37,612 nt of DNA. Origin: Pezizomycotina sp. ARF18 (taxonomy: Eukaryota; Ascomycota). The position numbers were made by a program, and so were the translations under genes. Numbering within the stretch: the first letter of the stretch is position 1; the number at the start of each line of letters is the position of its first letter. Positions 1-12,690 of the stretch are shown piece after piece. The DNA lies in NCBI GenBank assembly GCA_002224055.1, contig AZLU01000314.1, forward strand, positions 1 to 37,612, in the 5' to 3' direction. The notes under the pieces are model-generated. The model was not told the DNA's origin and made no database searches. It worked only from the letters and a program-made list of their open reading frames with translations.

Positions 1-1622
1 AAGGCTTCAAACAAAATGTCACGGAGAACATGCTTCGACCTTCGGCGACACAAAGCACGATGTACCAAGATTTTCAAGCAAGGCGTCCCATGGAGGTTGA
101 AACATTTCCTTGGCTCGCCTATCAAGATGGCGGAAAACATTGGCCTAAAGGTCCCACGCATACAAACTCTCTACCCTCTTCTTCATCATTTAAATAATCA
201 AATCAAGCGAAACCACCTTCGCCAACCGTGTCGAATGTTGCACTACCAGCTCGGACTGGTGGCAACAATCCAGCCTTGCATCAAATCAGTTCCGCTCAGG
301 CCCAGTTACTGCTCCGGGGGTCAATGGTCGCTCGCTGTACCAAAGAATGGGAACGGCTTGCCCAATCCCAACGCCGCCCACCTCCAGGCTTAATCCTCGG
401 CTCAACGCGCATAATGGGTCGCGTAGAAATTCTTTGACAATGATCTCGAGGAATTCGGTCCATATTGCATGTATGGTGACATTCTTCACACTGATGATAC
501 TGACGACCTCATGGTGGCTTCCATGGATGGTCGGGGCGGGGCAGTGGATATGGATGTTGCTAACAAGTGGGGCTGGTAGCATCAGCTTCGAAACTTGTCA
601 CTTAGGGAGAGGGAGCTTCAGATTAAGCAAAAGGAGCTTGCATTGCGAGAACAAGAATTAGCTTTGCATCGAGCTGCCCAAGGTCTTCGAAGAAAGAGCG
701 GGAATCAGAGTGTATATGATGATGAGGAGGACGATACGGATGGCGACTTGGACGAGTACTGCGGCCAGCCTTGCCCAGAATTGACCCTGATAATTTCGAC
801 ATGATGAGTGTGACGTCTAAGCGAAATAGGCGCCTCCTGGTGCTGGTAATCAGAGGAATAACCCGGATCGTTTGGCATTCACGAACCGTTCCTCGTTTGG
901 ACAAATGCAGATGAGACAGAAAAACAGAGAACGGACCAGCGCGCGCCTTATAAGCAATATTCCTTCCCTTCATGCATCAATCACGGATGACCCTTTAATG
1001 GGTTATTCATCTAACCGCTTATGGTACCGTTGATAGGAAAACGCTCTCGAGTCATCCCGCGCTAATTCCATGACAGCGCAAAGATTCGAAGATATCAGAG
1101 GTGACCCTGCTTTTGCTTCTTTGTCTGGGGGGGCGAGCTATCCAGCAGGACCGGGAATGAATCGAAGGATTAGCGCGTCACCGGGTGACTCTCGAATGAA
1201 TATGTATGGACCCAGGAATTCATTTTCTCCCCTAACAGTCAGACACATCGGACACAACAGCCTGATCCTAATGTGTCACCACTACCTTTGATACAGCCCA
1301 AACCAAAATATCCAACCGGAAATTTAATACCACAGGTGGATTAAATAACATAGCCAGCGCAAGATACTGGAGCCAATAGCAGAGAGCTTACAAAAAAAAG
1401 GAAATGGAACAGGAGGCCCCGGCTTAAGAAGAGGGGGGCGGCAGAACGTATATTATGGTGAGTGCATCTAAGGACAATTAGTCGATGGAGCCTTAGTTTG
1501 TACGGGATGGAATTCTAGCTGTTATGTGCCCGTGTTAATCAATATGTCCATCCGTCGCAGTGAATGAACCTTTCCATGGCTCAAACCAGTTAATCCCGAA
1601 AATATCCTCCTCTGCGAGATGA
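1..1622 (+). CDS. Ketopantoate-reductase-like protein, 3' part with frameshifts
   Basis: The gene is cut by the window's left edge, so the N-terminal NAD(P)-binding domain is absent. The visible start has the C-terminal helical domain typical of the ApbA/PanE family: STMYQDFQARRPMEVET, then FLGSPIKMAENIGLKVPRI, then LYPLLHHLN. A long low-complexity tail follows, including a charged coiled-coil stretch near 595-690 (LRERELQIKQKELALREQEL) and an acidic patch (DDEEDDTDGD). Fungal members of this family are known to carry such tails, so a role beyond pantothenate synthesis is possible. Reading continuity needs several frame changes: an extra base near 108, missing bases near 211 and 318, and more up to 1400. 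I infer a last intron at 1458-1560 (GTGAGT donor, CAG acceptor), which gives a stop at 1620-1622. The family call is fairly safe. The tail and 3' end are tentative. Confidence 0.72.
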
Positions 1623-3060
1623 GTGGATAACCAACATACCGCGCTGGTTATCAACTTGCCATCGTCCTCCCATCGAAAAAAAAAACTAACTTCTTCCTAC
1701 TAATTATCTTCATCGCTCCCCAACTATACTTTTTCATCGTACACAATTTATTCCACTCCTCTTTTTCTTTTAATTATTTATTTTCTCCCTTTGTTTTGAT
1801 ATAATTCAGCGCGGATCTAAGTATTTACATCTATTTTATATCCTAAGTTATTCGTGGGCAATTTCGGCGCTTCGACCCTTCCACTAGCTTGACGTGTTTT
1901 TTTGGATGTATATTATATAACTTGCATACTATATATTCTTTGTAATATTTCGCCAAATTGGCATATTCCTCCGTTATACGTTGAGATTTACTTGCCATAG
2001 TCATTGATCCTCCTAAGGAGGTTGTTTCTTATTACCATCACGTTATTATCAAAGTGCTGATTTTGATTGGTCCAAGGCATGTACTTTAACTTGACACCGT
2101 TATAAATATTGTTCCCTTCCCCAGTATCTTTTATGGTCGTTAGGTTACATTATTTCCATTTTGCATCGCCGGAATTAACTATTCTAACCTATTGGGAACG
2201 ACCATATTTCGCTTTTGCCAAACCCCTCTGCCGTCCCTTCTCCATACCATGAACGGATATAATTTGGTCGGATTAGTCTTCTCTTCCTAGTCTCCTTAAG
2301 GCGCCCCCACGCCCGGCACAAATAAAAGAAGAAAAAGCGCCAGTAACGAGGACTAGTATTTTGGGCTCGAAGGTTCGGAAGTGTGCAGGAACTTGTTTTC
2401 ATAGGAATCGACGAGACAAACCCTGTTTCTCCGAGAAGAATTTTGTATTTTGTGACGTCGAATAGAGATACAATACGCAAGCTTGGGCTTTAGGCCTTTC
2501 AAGACGGTCACGGGTAGGATTTGGAATAGTGACCAATAATACGTGGACTCCTTTTCAAACAGATTTTGCCGCTCAACGCATCCTCCATTGATATTCAGAG
2601 ATAATTGTCGGCAGATTTAGATGGCACTTATCCGTTCCTTTTATAGTAATGTGCGATATACATTGAAAAGGAAAAGTACTGGCTCCCACAAGCATCCTGC
2701 ACAGACCACAACCGGGTAAGTTGGACCCGAAAGTACAACTGTGGGATAGGAGACTCACCTTTCGTTTTGATGGTTTGTAGAGCCGACAAGTATAAGTCCT
2801 CGACCTCCGTTAATATCTATAATTCGTCGGTGTTGCGTAGTTGAAGGGGCAACCGCATCACCCTCTCCGATTTTCCGGGGTTCTAGTTTCAAAGCAAGTA
2901 TGCTCTTTGCAACCGGCGGACCCCGGAGCGAGACGGTCTGGTTATTCTATATTCCGAAGGCCCCCTTCCTGAACTTGCTGAGTGAGCTAGTGAAAGGTTT
3001 GTGCTAGACTTTGGAATTCTTCTGGTTGTGAATGGTCGTCCTCCTCGTCAAACCCTAACA
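1623..3060. other. Convergent intergenic region
   Basis: This is AT-rich spacer between the 3' end of the ketopantoate-reductase-like gene and the 3' end of mtc5. It holds short A and T runs. I see no convincing coding signal on either strand: the few open frames are short and match no family I recognise. It presumably contains both 3' UTRs and polyadenylation signals. Confidence 0.6.
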
Positions 3061-6000
3061 TTACGAGGTCATCATCATCCATTTCGTCAGTAGAATCTCT
3101 GCCATGTCGAACTTGAAGCCTTTATTTGCTAGTAAAAAGCAGTTGCAGCCACATCCTGTGGGCATTCGACAGAGTCGTTCTCGAACCATCCGTCATGACA
3201 TCGTGCATGTGAACGTGCCCACAATTGAGGCAAGGCGTAAAGAGACCTATAATATTTGTGTTAGTCGCATTCCTTCGGCATACATGGGTCCTACACACTT
3301 TGACTGATATATATATATAATTTTTTCTTTTTAAAAAAAAAAATTGAACTTGTTAGCTTGTATAGAGTTACCTCTGATGACACTATTGCAGACGCAGCAG
3401 TTAAGCGTGTATTGCCGCGCTTGCATTGAAGACACTCCCTTTGCACCAAAATCCTCCTTTCCTCTTAACCTAGAACCGCAATGTGAACAGCTTCCGGAGA
3501 TTCTAGTAATAGATCAAGAGAAACTGTTAGCTAAAGGTAGACCGTCTAAAAGGTGCATGATGCCTTAAAGTGTTTGAGGCACTTACCTAACCCCTCCCAC
3601 ACCTCATTTTTTGCTCTCTTGAAAGTCGTCCTCGCCATTTACGGAATCAATTTTTTGGGAGCTCAACGCATTGAATTTTAACACCTCAAGCCTAGACAAT
3701 GGCTGTTCCCAAATATACAATAATTCGCATAATAATCCCTGAAGTTCTTATATAGGTCCGATTTCAAAGGGTCAAGGAAAGGTACGTTCAATGAACCCTC
3801 GTCGTCAAAAATGTTCCATGTTGACAAATCTCACACTAAAAGGAGGTTCACCAGTAAATTCACCCTCGTCTTCAAGCGACCTCTCTGAGAAAGCCGACTC
3901 TGGAGCGTACTTATTTTTTGAATGGAAATTCGTAGTCGCGCCCAAGTTACGGATGCGTAGGTAGAGATGTGATCCCAGATGTGATGACGAAATTATCGAT
4001 TGGGAAGAATGCGGCAGCCTCTTTTCCGGCGAAGATGTTGTATGTGGCCCGAAATAGTGTGGGTATTACGGGCCCCCGTAGCTGAGCTTGAACTGGACGT
4101 GTTCAGAGCCCTCGAGAGCCCACCAGTTATGTTACCGATTCCCATAATTCTACGGGGGCATTTGTAATTCCATGCACTTGCTCCGGGGATGATGACAGGG
4201 AAGGTTGCAATGCGTCATCGTCAGTCGTAGATGAGATCCTGAGGGTGGAGTACCACTACAGAGTAAGACGTTATGGCATCATTTGGTTAATAAACCCGGT
4301 GGTAGAACTGAAAGACCCGTGTCGAGTAGCATACGGCGTTGGAGCAATGGATACTAGTTGTGGAGAAACGGACGTTTCCGAGTGTCTCAAGGTTAGAGAT
4401 GGCAGGTAGCTGAGGGAGAAGGCTGGGGATTTCATAGAGATGGGATTTCCTGACCACCAAAATGCCGACGCGAGAAGATTAGGATCTACTTTGAGATACT
4501 ACCAAAGGGGAAAAGCAAACATCAAAGTAGTTAACTTACGCTTTGTGAAAGCTGCAGAGTTGCTGCAGAGATGCCCTGTTTATTCTCGGGCTCCAAGAAC
4601 ACGCAAGATAACATCGCCAGCATCTGTGAATCTGCTTGAGTCTCAAAATGGACATCCTGCATACACAAAAAGGCGGCGAGCGTTAGCATTACTCCCGTAC
4701 GGGTTTGCATGATATAGGTGAAGCAGATTTCGGATCAGGCGCCTTACAGTTGTTCTACCAGCCATTCGCCCCCGAGCGGATGCGTACCCCACTTGACTCG
4801 TCCAAAAAGATCATCCTTGTTGGGCTTCTTTTCTTCGTATCTCTCTCTTTGCCGCTACCTGACACTAGTAAAGACTTTTTTTTTGCATGACCAATATAGG
4901 CTCTTTCTGAAAAGGTTGTGTTGTGACTTCCAATGGGACTCATTACATAGCACCGTTTCCACAAGTTTCCACACGCTGGAAATATCATGTAACCCATACT
5001 TCTGCGCGACACTGGCGTTATGCGAGCAACATCTGGTCCATCTCCGTATATTGCATATGCCTAGCTAGATCCTCCTTAGCTGCTAGTAAGTGAGAGAAGT
5101 CGTGTATGGTAACATAGTTTTTCACGTGGTGCTTGCTTCCTACGAAGGTCGATGTTGAATTTGGCGGACCACCTAGGTTAACGGACGACTTAAGTTGGCC
5201 ATAGTGCCCGAACGCTGAGTTGATCGATCCGTAGATCGATTCCGCCGTAAATTCTTGCGGTTCTGGCCAGTCAACGTGAGTCTCCACGTGAAAGTTTGCC
5301 GAAGAAGATTCTCGCCAGAGGAGGAACTGCTTGGCTACTCGATAGGTGATCTGTGTAAAATTCGTCCTGTTTATCGACCGTTCGATGAAACTCTGTTGTG
5401 CTGTCGACAAATTCGGAACCACGGGTTTGCGGATACATAGAGTTTGTATTAACACGGCCAAATGTTTCGAACTTACGACGAGACGAATACTCTAATGGAA
5501 AAGGAGAATAATCCTCTTGGCTATAGGCATATTGATAGACCTGCGTGTTCCATCTTCTTTTGGAGGGAAGAAGCATACAAGTTTCCCTGCAAAACATCAC
5601 GTAGCTCGTCAACATGTCTGTATTTATAGACGAGGAAGTAAAAAAAGTTCTTGATTGCCACGAACGGCAACGTCTTCCGAGGCATTTGTCCATGATAGAG
5701 ACTTTAATGAAATACTTACCGTCTCGCTCCACATCGCTCCGCAGGCTTTCGGCACTGGAACACTTCCTTTGTTATTTCGTTCGATGAGGCTCGGAGCTCA
5801 TCGCTTTCCTCTCTCTCATTGGTCTGGTTGTCGCCATCGCTCGAGGAACTATCGTCATGTGTGGCACGGCTTCGGGAATCCCAATACATCGCATCCTCTG
5901 CCCTTTCTCCTAAAAGGTAACTCAAGCAAGGTTCCAGGCAAAATCTGTGATGTTTCACATGGCTATGTGCTATCTTTTGCAACTGATTGTACATTTCTGC

Positions 6001-7819
6001 GAAATTGCTTTCAGGGATCATCATCGTCTTATCCAACTGAAAACTTGGAATTGCCTCAGAGTGGGGTAATTAGAAGGAAATGTGATGAAGCACCTCACGA
6101 AAACCCATTTTTTTTCCACGCCCCAGGGCCCTGTAAGTGATAGCTGGCACGAGCGTTCGGCCATATTGACTTTCTCAAATTTGACTTTGGGAAACCGCAG
6201 CCCTACAAGTGTTATTTCGTCCGAGAGTGTCTCAGGGCCGCCCCACCATACATACCACTGATGAGAGGCGAATCAAATGTTTCTCTAGTACTTCCGATAG
6301 GCGGTGAGTTATTTGCAGTCTGATAGCCATGTCGAAAAACCCCTTCGCCGGCGTGTTTCATCCGAACACCCTTCATCCACTGTATGGGATTCATATCACG
6401 GTGCAAGCCCGACCTATGAGATCCGCCCACCCTCAACGACATAAACCCGTTTCCGGTCAGCGAGGGAGTTGATCGATCATGAGCAGCAGCAACGTGCGGC
6501 ACTTGATGTGGATGCATCTTCAAGTATTGTTCGAGCTGCTTGCCTAAACGAGTCGTAATCCAGCATCAGATATCTGAGGACCAGAGCTAGCAGCCTGGGT
6601 AGCGTTGATCGCGGGAGGCGAAGCAGCAACCTCTTTCCTAAAGGTCCGATAACGAGCCCCCAACCGAGTAATTCTAAACCGTAACTTTGACTGAGGATCG
6701 TGACCAACAAGTTGCATGAGTGACGTTGAAATTTCCCAGAGCCTGATATCTTGGTCTTTGCTCCAAGTAACGAGCTGGAACTCCCTATCATCTCTCGATG
6801 CATTCTCTCCGCCCCGAGATCTCCACAGAAACTCCTTGACTTGACCAGAGTGGCCGGAAAATCGTGACACAGGTTCCGTGTACCCATCACCCTTGGCGCG
6901 CCTGTCATAGAGATAAAGGTCATCGTCCCCCGTTGGGGCATTGTCAAGACGCCCCATCCGAATGGTGTGTGGCGGGCCCGCCAGACAGGGTACTGAGTCC
7001 CGATTATCCGTTCCGGTTGATCGTCACTGCTCTCATAATCCCAGAATTTCACCGTCTTGTCAAGTGAGCAAGTCACAATTCCCGTTGGCCGGGTTCTGTT
7101 CCAGTCTATACCGTAGATTTTGGTATCGTGAGCATTGATTGTCCGCAGAGGGAAGGCGCCTTTCCGTTTATCCAGATGTGTAGCAACTTATCGTGAGACG
7201 AGGCGAGGATATGTTCGTTCTGCCGGTTGTACTTTACCTGGGTAGCACCTGCGAACCAGTCGCAGAACGATATTACCGGTTTCATCCGTACGTTCATGTC
7301 CACACGTGGACGAAAGAATCAACTGAACAAGTCGCAAGGTGATCAGGATTGTGGGCTGAAAAGTTGATGTCCGTTATCGCTCGAGCATGCCCGTGCAACA
7401 CAAATTCCACAGCATTGCTGGTTGGCCGGTTAAGATTCCATACCAAGGCCTTCTGGTTCGATGTACTGACAACCAGTGATCGCGAGCAGCAAATGGAGAC
7501 CATTGCACGTCTGCGACTTCCCAGGCTGTCTGGTGGTGGAGGAATCTAGGAGGATCGTACGGGTTGTCCAGGTCGACGATGTGAAGACCATCTCGTCTAC
7601 AGCTCGGTTCCGTTAGAGCTATTCCAGGAATGCAAAAGCCAAATGAATAAAACCAAATAGGGAATCGAAGAAAGGTTTTACTTACGAGGCTAAAACAACA
7701 TCTCTCCCGCAGGGGCTTATTGACCTATCTTTGTCGTTAAACCAAATAATAATGATAAAATGATAACAATAAAATAAAATTTATACCCGCAAAGGGAAGA
7801 AAGCCGCAGAAAATGTATT

Positions 7820-7850
<31 letters not shown>

Positions 7851-8040
7851 AAATTAAGAAAAGAAAAAGCAAGAGAAATACTGGAATCGCGCCTGTTTCA
7901 TGTTATTAGCGTGCTTACATGGAACCTACAGAACTAGCTGGTCGCGAGATCCTTATTGTCATAGAACTTTTGAAGGTCGACGAGTCATACGCGGACATCG
8001 GCTGGCATGGCCGATCGACGTTGGAATTTAAGCTCTCCAT
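3061..8040 (-). CDS. mtc5: Mtc5/WDR59, SEA complex (GATOR2) subunit; frameshifted
   Basis: Mtc5 (Sea3/WDR59) is a subunit of the vacuolar SEA complex, which regulates TORC1 in response to amino acids. Exon 1 is 8040-7919 and exon 2 is 7724-7686; joined they read GSMSISPCGRDVVLAS. Exon 3 starts at 7596. WD40 repeats follow: SNQKALVWNLNRPTSNAVEF, HARAITDINFSAHNPD, SVDSFVHVW, CDWFAGATQVKYNRQNEH and TCSLDKTVKFWDYESSD, then VWRARHTPFGWG near 6970. An RWD-type segment lies near 6120-6000, and a conserved exon (4656-4540) begins DVHFETQADSQMLAML. The C-terminus has WEQPLSRLEVLKFNALSSQK (about 3700), then a zinc motif of the family (CSHCGSRLRG, LNCCVCNSVIRG) and, after a frame repair, CPxGCGCNC near 3130. 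More than six frameshifts interrupt the reading; those near 7470, 7300 and 7172 are each fixed by one added base in a short run. Identity is secure, but the exon list is incomplete. MESLNSN at 8040 is the start used; an in-frame ATG at 7998 is an alternative. Confidence 0.88.
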
Positions 8041-8379
8041 CCTGGCGACTTGGATGCAAGTCTAAAGGAAAGAGATGTATTGATATATACGGAGAGAGAT
8101 GATTTCGGGCGAATTGGGTTTTTCAATCGCGAGTTAAGGATGAATACGGGTAAATGAAGCCTCTATTCCGTCGACTTGCATTGGCGTGAGAGACAGTGAC
8201 CGCCCGAACACGGGAGGTATTCGTAGAGGAACCGAGAAGCCAGATAGCTTGCTCGCTGGTGGAACGGATTGACAACTTTTATTATTATTTAGTAATCACC
8301 ATATAGCTAACTCAAGTACCTTTACATATCAATATTTGATTTGGGAAGTACCTAAATAATTGGATACTGATTTTAAAAC

Positions 8380-8402
8380 GGAGAGAGAGAGAGAGAGAGA
8401 GG
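8380..8402. repeat. (GA)n microsatellite
   Basis: About eleven uninterrupted GA units in the mtc5/ubc13 spacer. Confidence 0.95.
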
Positions 8403-8650
8403 ACGTAAGTGACTTGGTATCGTACCTACTAAGTAGTTATATTATTATTATTATTATTGTAGGAGTAATAATAATTGCAATTTTTTCTGGATAAAAGTAG
8501 TGTTTATTATAATAATATCTGGGGAAGAATTAAGTAGTCTCTCGGAAAAAACCTGGGTAAGGAAGGCAAAAAAAAGAGGACCTGCAGACTTCGACCTCAA
8601 ATAATTGAGAGGTTAAAAATCAAATTTAATCTTGGCACACTGTGCATTGG

Positions 8651-8677
8651 TTTTTTTTTTTTTTTTTTTTTTTTTTT
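8651..8677. repeat. Poly-T tract, 27 bases
   Basis: Pure T27, followed after a 27-base spacer by a pure A15 run at 8705-8719. The pair could fold back on itself. It lies in the divergent promoter region, where poly(dA:dT) tracts typically exclude nucleosomes. Confidence 0.95.
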
Positions 8678-9238
8678 ATCGAGCGAGACGATGCTTGCAC
8701 CGTTAAAAAAAAAAAAAAAGAACTACCTGAGTACCTTTATTAGAAAGGGTACTTAAGTAATTTATAAAAAGGTCAGTAGATGCTAGAAGGGACCCTTTCT
8801 TTAATGTGGGGGAGGGGCTGATCAATTTCACTTTCTGAGCACCTGTGATAACACACACTAAGCACACTACTGTATCGAATCGAACAACCTTCAGATCTAC
8901 TAATACTTTATTTCATAATTACCCTAGAAGCCGTAACTACTTATAGCGCAGCCCAACTAGTAGCTGCCTGCTTACTTATTTATATAAACGACTAGAATAT
9001 TAAAATAAGAATAAAATAATAAAACATATACGATTCCTTTCAAGAGGTCAAACCCGGCTCTTGCACAGCTACAGTCAGTTACCTCGTCTCCTGGGATATT
9101 CATTTATTTATTTTATTTTTTTAACACCAAGATACCGACAACAGTTACAAAGAGGTTACCTTTGAACTTTGGAAAACTTACTCCGGCCATCCTATCTTTT
9201 GATACATTCCTTAGTTGCTCAACTGAATTTCTACCGGG

Positions 9239-10067
9239 ATGGCGCTTCCGAAACGTATCATCAAGGAAACTGAACGACTTATCGCCGAACCGTAAGGCTT
9301 TACCCAACTCTTTAGCGATAGGGGTTTCTTTCTTTCTTTCTTTCTTTCTTTTCGGTCTAACTATGGTTTTATAGTGTTCCGGGTATCAGCGCGGTCCCGC
9401 ACGAGGATAACCTTAGATACTTCGACGTCTCTATACATGGCCCAGCCCAGTCGCCGTACGAAGGCGGCGTTTTCAAACTGGAGCTCTTTCTTCCGGAAGA
9501 CTACCCGATGACCCCTCCCAAGATTAGATTCCTGACGAAAATATATCACCCTAATATCGATAGGCTTGGCAGGATATGCCTTGATGTTTTGAAAGGTGCT
9601 TTTCTTCCAAAAAAAAAAGAGTTGTTTCTCTTTGGATAATCTCTTTAGCTTCCATGCCATGCCCTCCTGGAGACGAAGTGATGTCCTTGTCTTTCGGTCT
9701 GTCGCTAACTTTGACTTTGATGATTTGGTTGGCTTTGTTCTCACTAGGCAACTGGTCGCCCGCGCTGCAGATAAGGACGATATTGCTTAGCATTCAAGCC
9801 CTGCTGGGAGCGCCAAATCCTGATGACCCTCTGGCGAATGACGTAGCGCAGCGATGGAAAGAAGACGAACAGGGGCTATTGCAACAGGTTCGTAATGTTC
9901 TGGAACTTCCACCTCCAACCCTTCATGCCTTCTCCCTTTTCATCTCTCAGTAGCCGATGTGATATAGACGGTATACACATGCACTACTAATATATATATT
10001 TATATACCTCTTTCATATTGCCTTATCTCTAGCTCGCGAATGGACACAAACGCACGCGGTTGTATGA
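9239..10067 (+). CDS. ubc13: Ubiquitin-conjugating enzyme E2 Ubc13
   Basis: Ubc13 pairs with an Mms2-type partner to build K63-linked ubiquitin chains in post-replication DNA repair. Four exons fit exactly: 9239-9291, 9375-9595, 9748-9887 and 10033-10067. The product starts [18 protein letters not shown] and contains [20 protein letters not shown], the E2 signature [16 protein letters not shown] with the catalytic Cys, and then [20 protein letters not shown]. The last codons read [11 protein letters not shown]. The exons sum to 449 bases; adding one G to the GGGG run at 9872-9875 restores the frame (AIATAREW) and gives 149 residues, the usual size for the family. Intron 2 has an atypical GTGCTT donor, and the codon across that junction becomes Gly where Asn or Asp is usual. 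Intron 1 carries a TTTC repeat. Confidence 0.95.
9325..9352. repeat. (TTTC)n microsatellite in ubc13 intron 1
   Basis: About six TTTC units just upstream of the intron 1 acceptor. They also serve as a polypyrimidine tract. Confidence 0.9.
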
Positions 10068-10236
10068 GCTTTCCTCGTGGGGCATGATTACTATTATACA
10101 ATAGGAATACATATATATATCCAGTGCCTGCTAGTTTCCCTCCAATGATTTGACATAGATTCTTCAAGTGGCACTCACTTTCAACCGCGTTCTTTTTGTC
10201 GAATCCATGGTTCGGAGTCAGATTTCACTGCTTGAT

Positions 10237-10239
<3 letters not shown>

Positions 10240-10267
<28 letters not shown>
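10240..10267. repeat. Poly-A tract, 28 bases
   Basis: Pure A28 downstream of ubc13. It is genomic and not a read tail, because unrelated sequence continues on both sides. Confidence 0.95.
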
Positions 10268-10270
<3 letters not shown>

Positions 10271-12663
10271 ATTAGTGCATATTTAGTGCAGCCAACTCTC
10301 TATTTACATCCTCTCAGGAGAGTTACCCTTGATGCATAGCCAATCTCTATCAACCCTGAGAACAGGGGGTTAAACCTCGAAACATATATATACATATATA
10401 TATTAATGTATAGGTATATACTTAGATATATTCGAAAAAAGGGTACCCGGGAAATAAAGTGATACAATTGTAGTCTAGAGTTGTGACGCTCCTCAAAAAC
10501 GTTCGGAGCCATTGCTTGGCATAAAAAGAGCTGCAAACTATACAAGCATGACTTTATTTTGCTATTAATACGACGAGGTCTAACTACCTGTATAATATAT
10601 CCACTTAAGTAAGTAATTTTTTTCTAGATACGGCTTAAGAGGAAAGGACGGAATATACAGTGCGCAATGGGTAAGAATGAGTCATGCATAGAATAGTAAG
10701 TGTTTTCTTTTTCATTTTTTTTTTTTTTTTGGTTGTGTGTTGGGATTCCTGACTAAGAACTTATATAATAAACCTGAAACTGATTTAAACTATAAAATAA
10801 AATAAAATATTAAATTTTCTTTTCTTTTCTTTTTTTTAGTGGAAGAGGGCAGTGTTACTCATATTTTCCCCGATATATATTAGGAGAAAAACAGAAGGGT
10901 TTTTCTTTCCTTTTATTAAACACCATTCCCCTCCCCTAATCTTTTTGCTTTGCTTTTCCTTTTTTTTTTTTTTTTTTTTTTTTTGAGAGTAAGCAAAACT
11001 GAACAGTAACAATGATCCGACCAAATAACCCCACGACGTTCATTTGATTCCAATTTGGAATCCGGAATAGATTTTATCTTTTAAAGATAAAAAAAAGTAT
11101 ATAATATATAATTTCCAAGTGGGTTACCTCACTAACTGCTCACAAATTTGCAGGACTACCACATTTCAGAATTAACAGAACTATTTTTTCTCTCGTCATT
11201 GTTAGGCAGTACTATATATTTGCCAGGCGATCTTGGACGGCAAAGATACCTTTCTCTCATTCTATTCTATTGGACGTCGTTTGGCTCTTGTACGCTACTC
11301 TCTCACAAAACCGACCAAGCTTTCATTGAGAACGCTGAGTTATCGAAGCCGGTGATTAAATTAATAGTCAACTATATCGACGAACACTACCCTCTAAACC
11401 ATCCAATTTCCCCCGGTTCTTTGTGGCCAGCTGGCTTCGAATCCGCAATAGCGTTGCGCCAAAATTCTCGGTCGACTCCTCTAAAAGAAGAACTTTGTAT
11501 TTTGAGGGGAAATCGCTTCGAACGCGAACGAATATTACCTCGATAACCGATTTGTCCCCACTTAAAATACTGATCTTATTCTGCTAAACATGGCTTTTAC
11601 CACTCAACAAGCTACTGACCTCGTTGAAAGTTTCGTATATACTTTATGCTATATCGTTCTCTCGACCACTGCTGCCGCTGAGAAAGCCAGTCTCTCTCAT
11701 TCCCTCATTCTCACCATTTCGCTTCTATATACACTTATTCTTTTTCTTCTTCTAGTCTTTCCTCACATCTTTTTTTTTTCTTCTTTTTTTTCTGGCTAGC
11801 TTTTCTCGACATCACCGAGCATTGTTCTCTCCCGAGTTTCTCGAAAATCTTTTCAGCATCCCTGACCAATATCAGAAACAAAGAAGGAAGGGAGGACAAA
11901 CAAAGCCACACCGATCAAAAATAGCATTATGAAGAGCGAAACCACTAGGTAACACACGTCTAAGAGATATTGTGGATCATTGAATCTGCAATAAGTTCTT
12001 TGATTGTACGAAAATTTATCTGTGGTTTTAAGCCTCGACTTTCGGATGACAATACACCTGCGCGGTCATCTTGTCATTCGGCTACGTACTTGCATCTGAA
12101 CGACTATTATTCTGTATTGTCCTACTTCATATATGTCCTCCTCACACAAACACATCCTCCGCCGGGGTCTTCGGGATTTAATTCTATACGTGGACATTTT
12201 ACCGCTCCTGTAGGCATCGTGCTAACGTATGCTTAAGTTTGTCCCGCCTATCCGACCCTTCTCATCCTCTTTTTATCTCTTCTAGGGCCTTTGTATTTTG
12301 CCTTCCCATACCTTCCCTCCTTTATCTATATTTATCTTAGTGTGTTGAAGTTCGGATATGAAATTTCCCTATACCAGCACACCATCTATAGGCCTCGGCA
12401 CACCTAGTCTTTTCTTCTTCCCATTTATTCCACGTCTTTGGTCGGGCTGAATATCGCATGCTTGCTTGTCAACGAAATTGGTCTTGTATTAGTTCAGGAG
12501 TTTATTGCTATAGACGGAGTTTCTGACTTTTCGATTATTCCTTGCCTACGATTTTCATTTTTCGTCTTCTCTATAGTGTATAGCTGTTTCCTGTTCATTG
12601 TTTTCGTTTAACATCTTAGGTTTCATCGCTTTTTCTCATCCTAGTTCACACCTTCTTTTCTCT

Positions 12664-12690
12664 TCTCTCTCTCTCTCTCTCTCTCTCTCC
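12664..12690. repeat. (TC)n microsatellite upstream of the cyclin start
   Basis: An uninterrupted TC run about 70 bases before the cyclin start codon, just upstream of a possible leader-intron acceptor at 12733. Confidence 0.92.

Larger units (their letters stand above)
8041..9238. promoter_or_regulatory. Divergent mtc5/ubc13 promoter region
   Basis: This spacer separates the start codons of mtc5 (leftward) and ubc13 (rightward), so it should hold both promoters and 5' UTRs. It contains a GA microsatellite (8380-8402), an ATT-rich tract (8441-8458), a T27 run (8651-8677), an A15 run (8705-8719) and an imperfect inverted repeat around 8726-8757. There is no coding signal that I can support. 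Confidence 0.6.

Noticed and set aside
2184-2758. Minus-strand open frames in the spacer left of mtc5
   Set aside because: Short, with no family motif, no plausible splice joins and random-looking composition.
4440-6140. Plus-strand frames of 60-160 codons across this segment
   Set aside because: Antisense shadows of mtc5, whose motifs are colinear on the minus strand.
11430-11450. TTCGAATCC resembling a tRNA B box
   Set aside because: No A box at the right distance and no cloverleaf; other TTCGAAT-like hits in the window also fail.
11148-11546. 132-codon plus-strand open frame
   Set aside because: It lies in a pyrimidine-rich leader, shows no recognisable domain, and has no supporting upstream or downstream exons.
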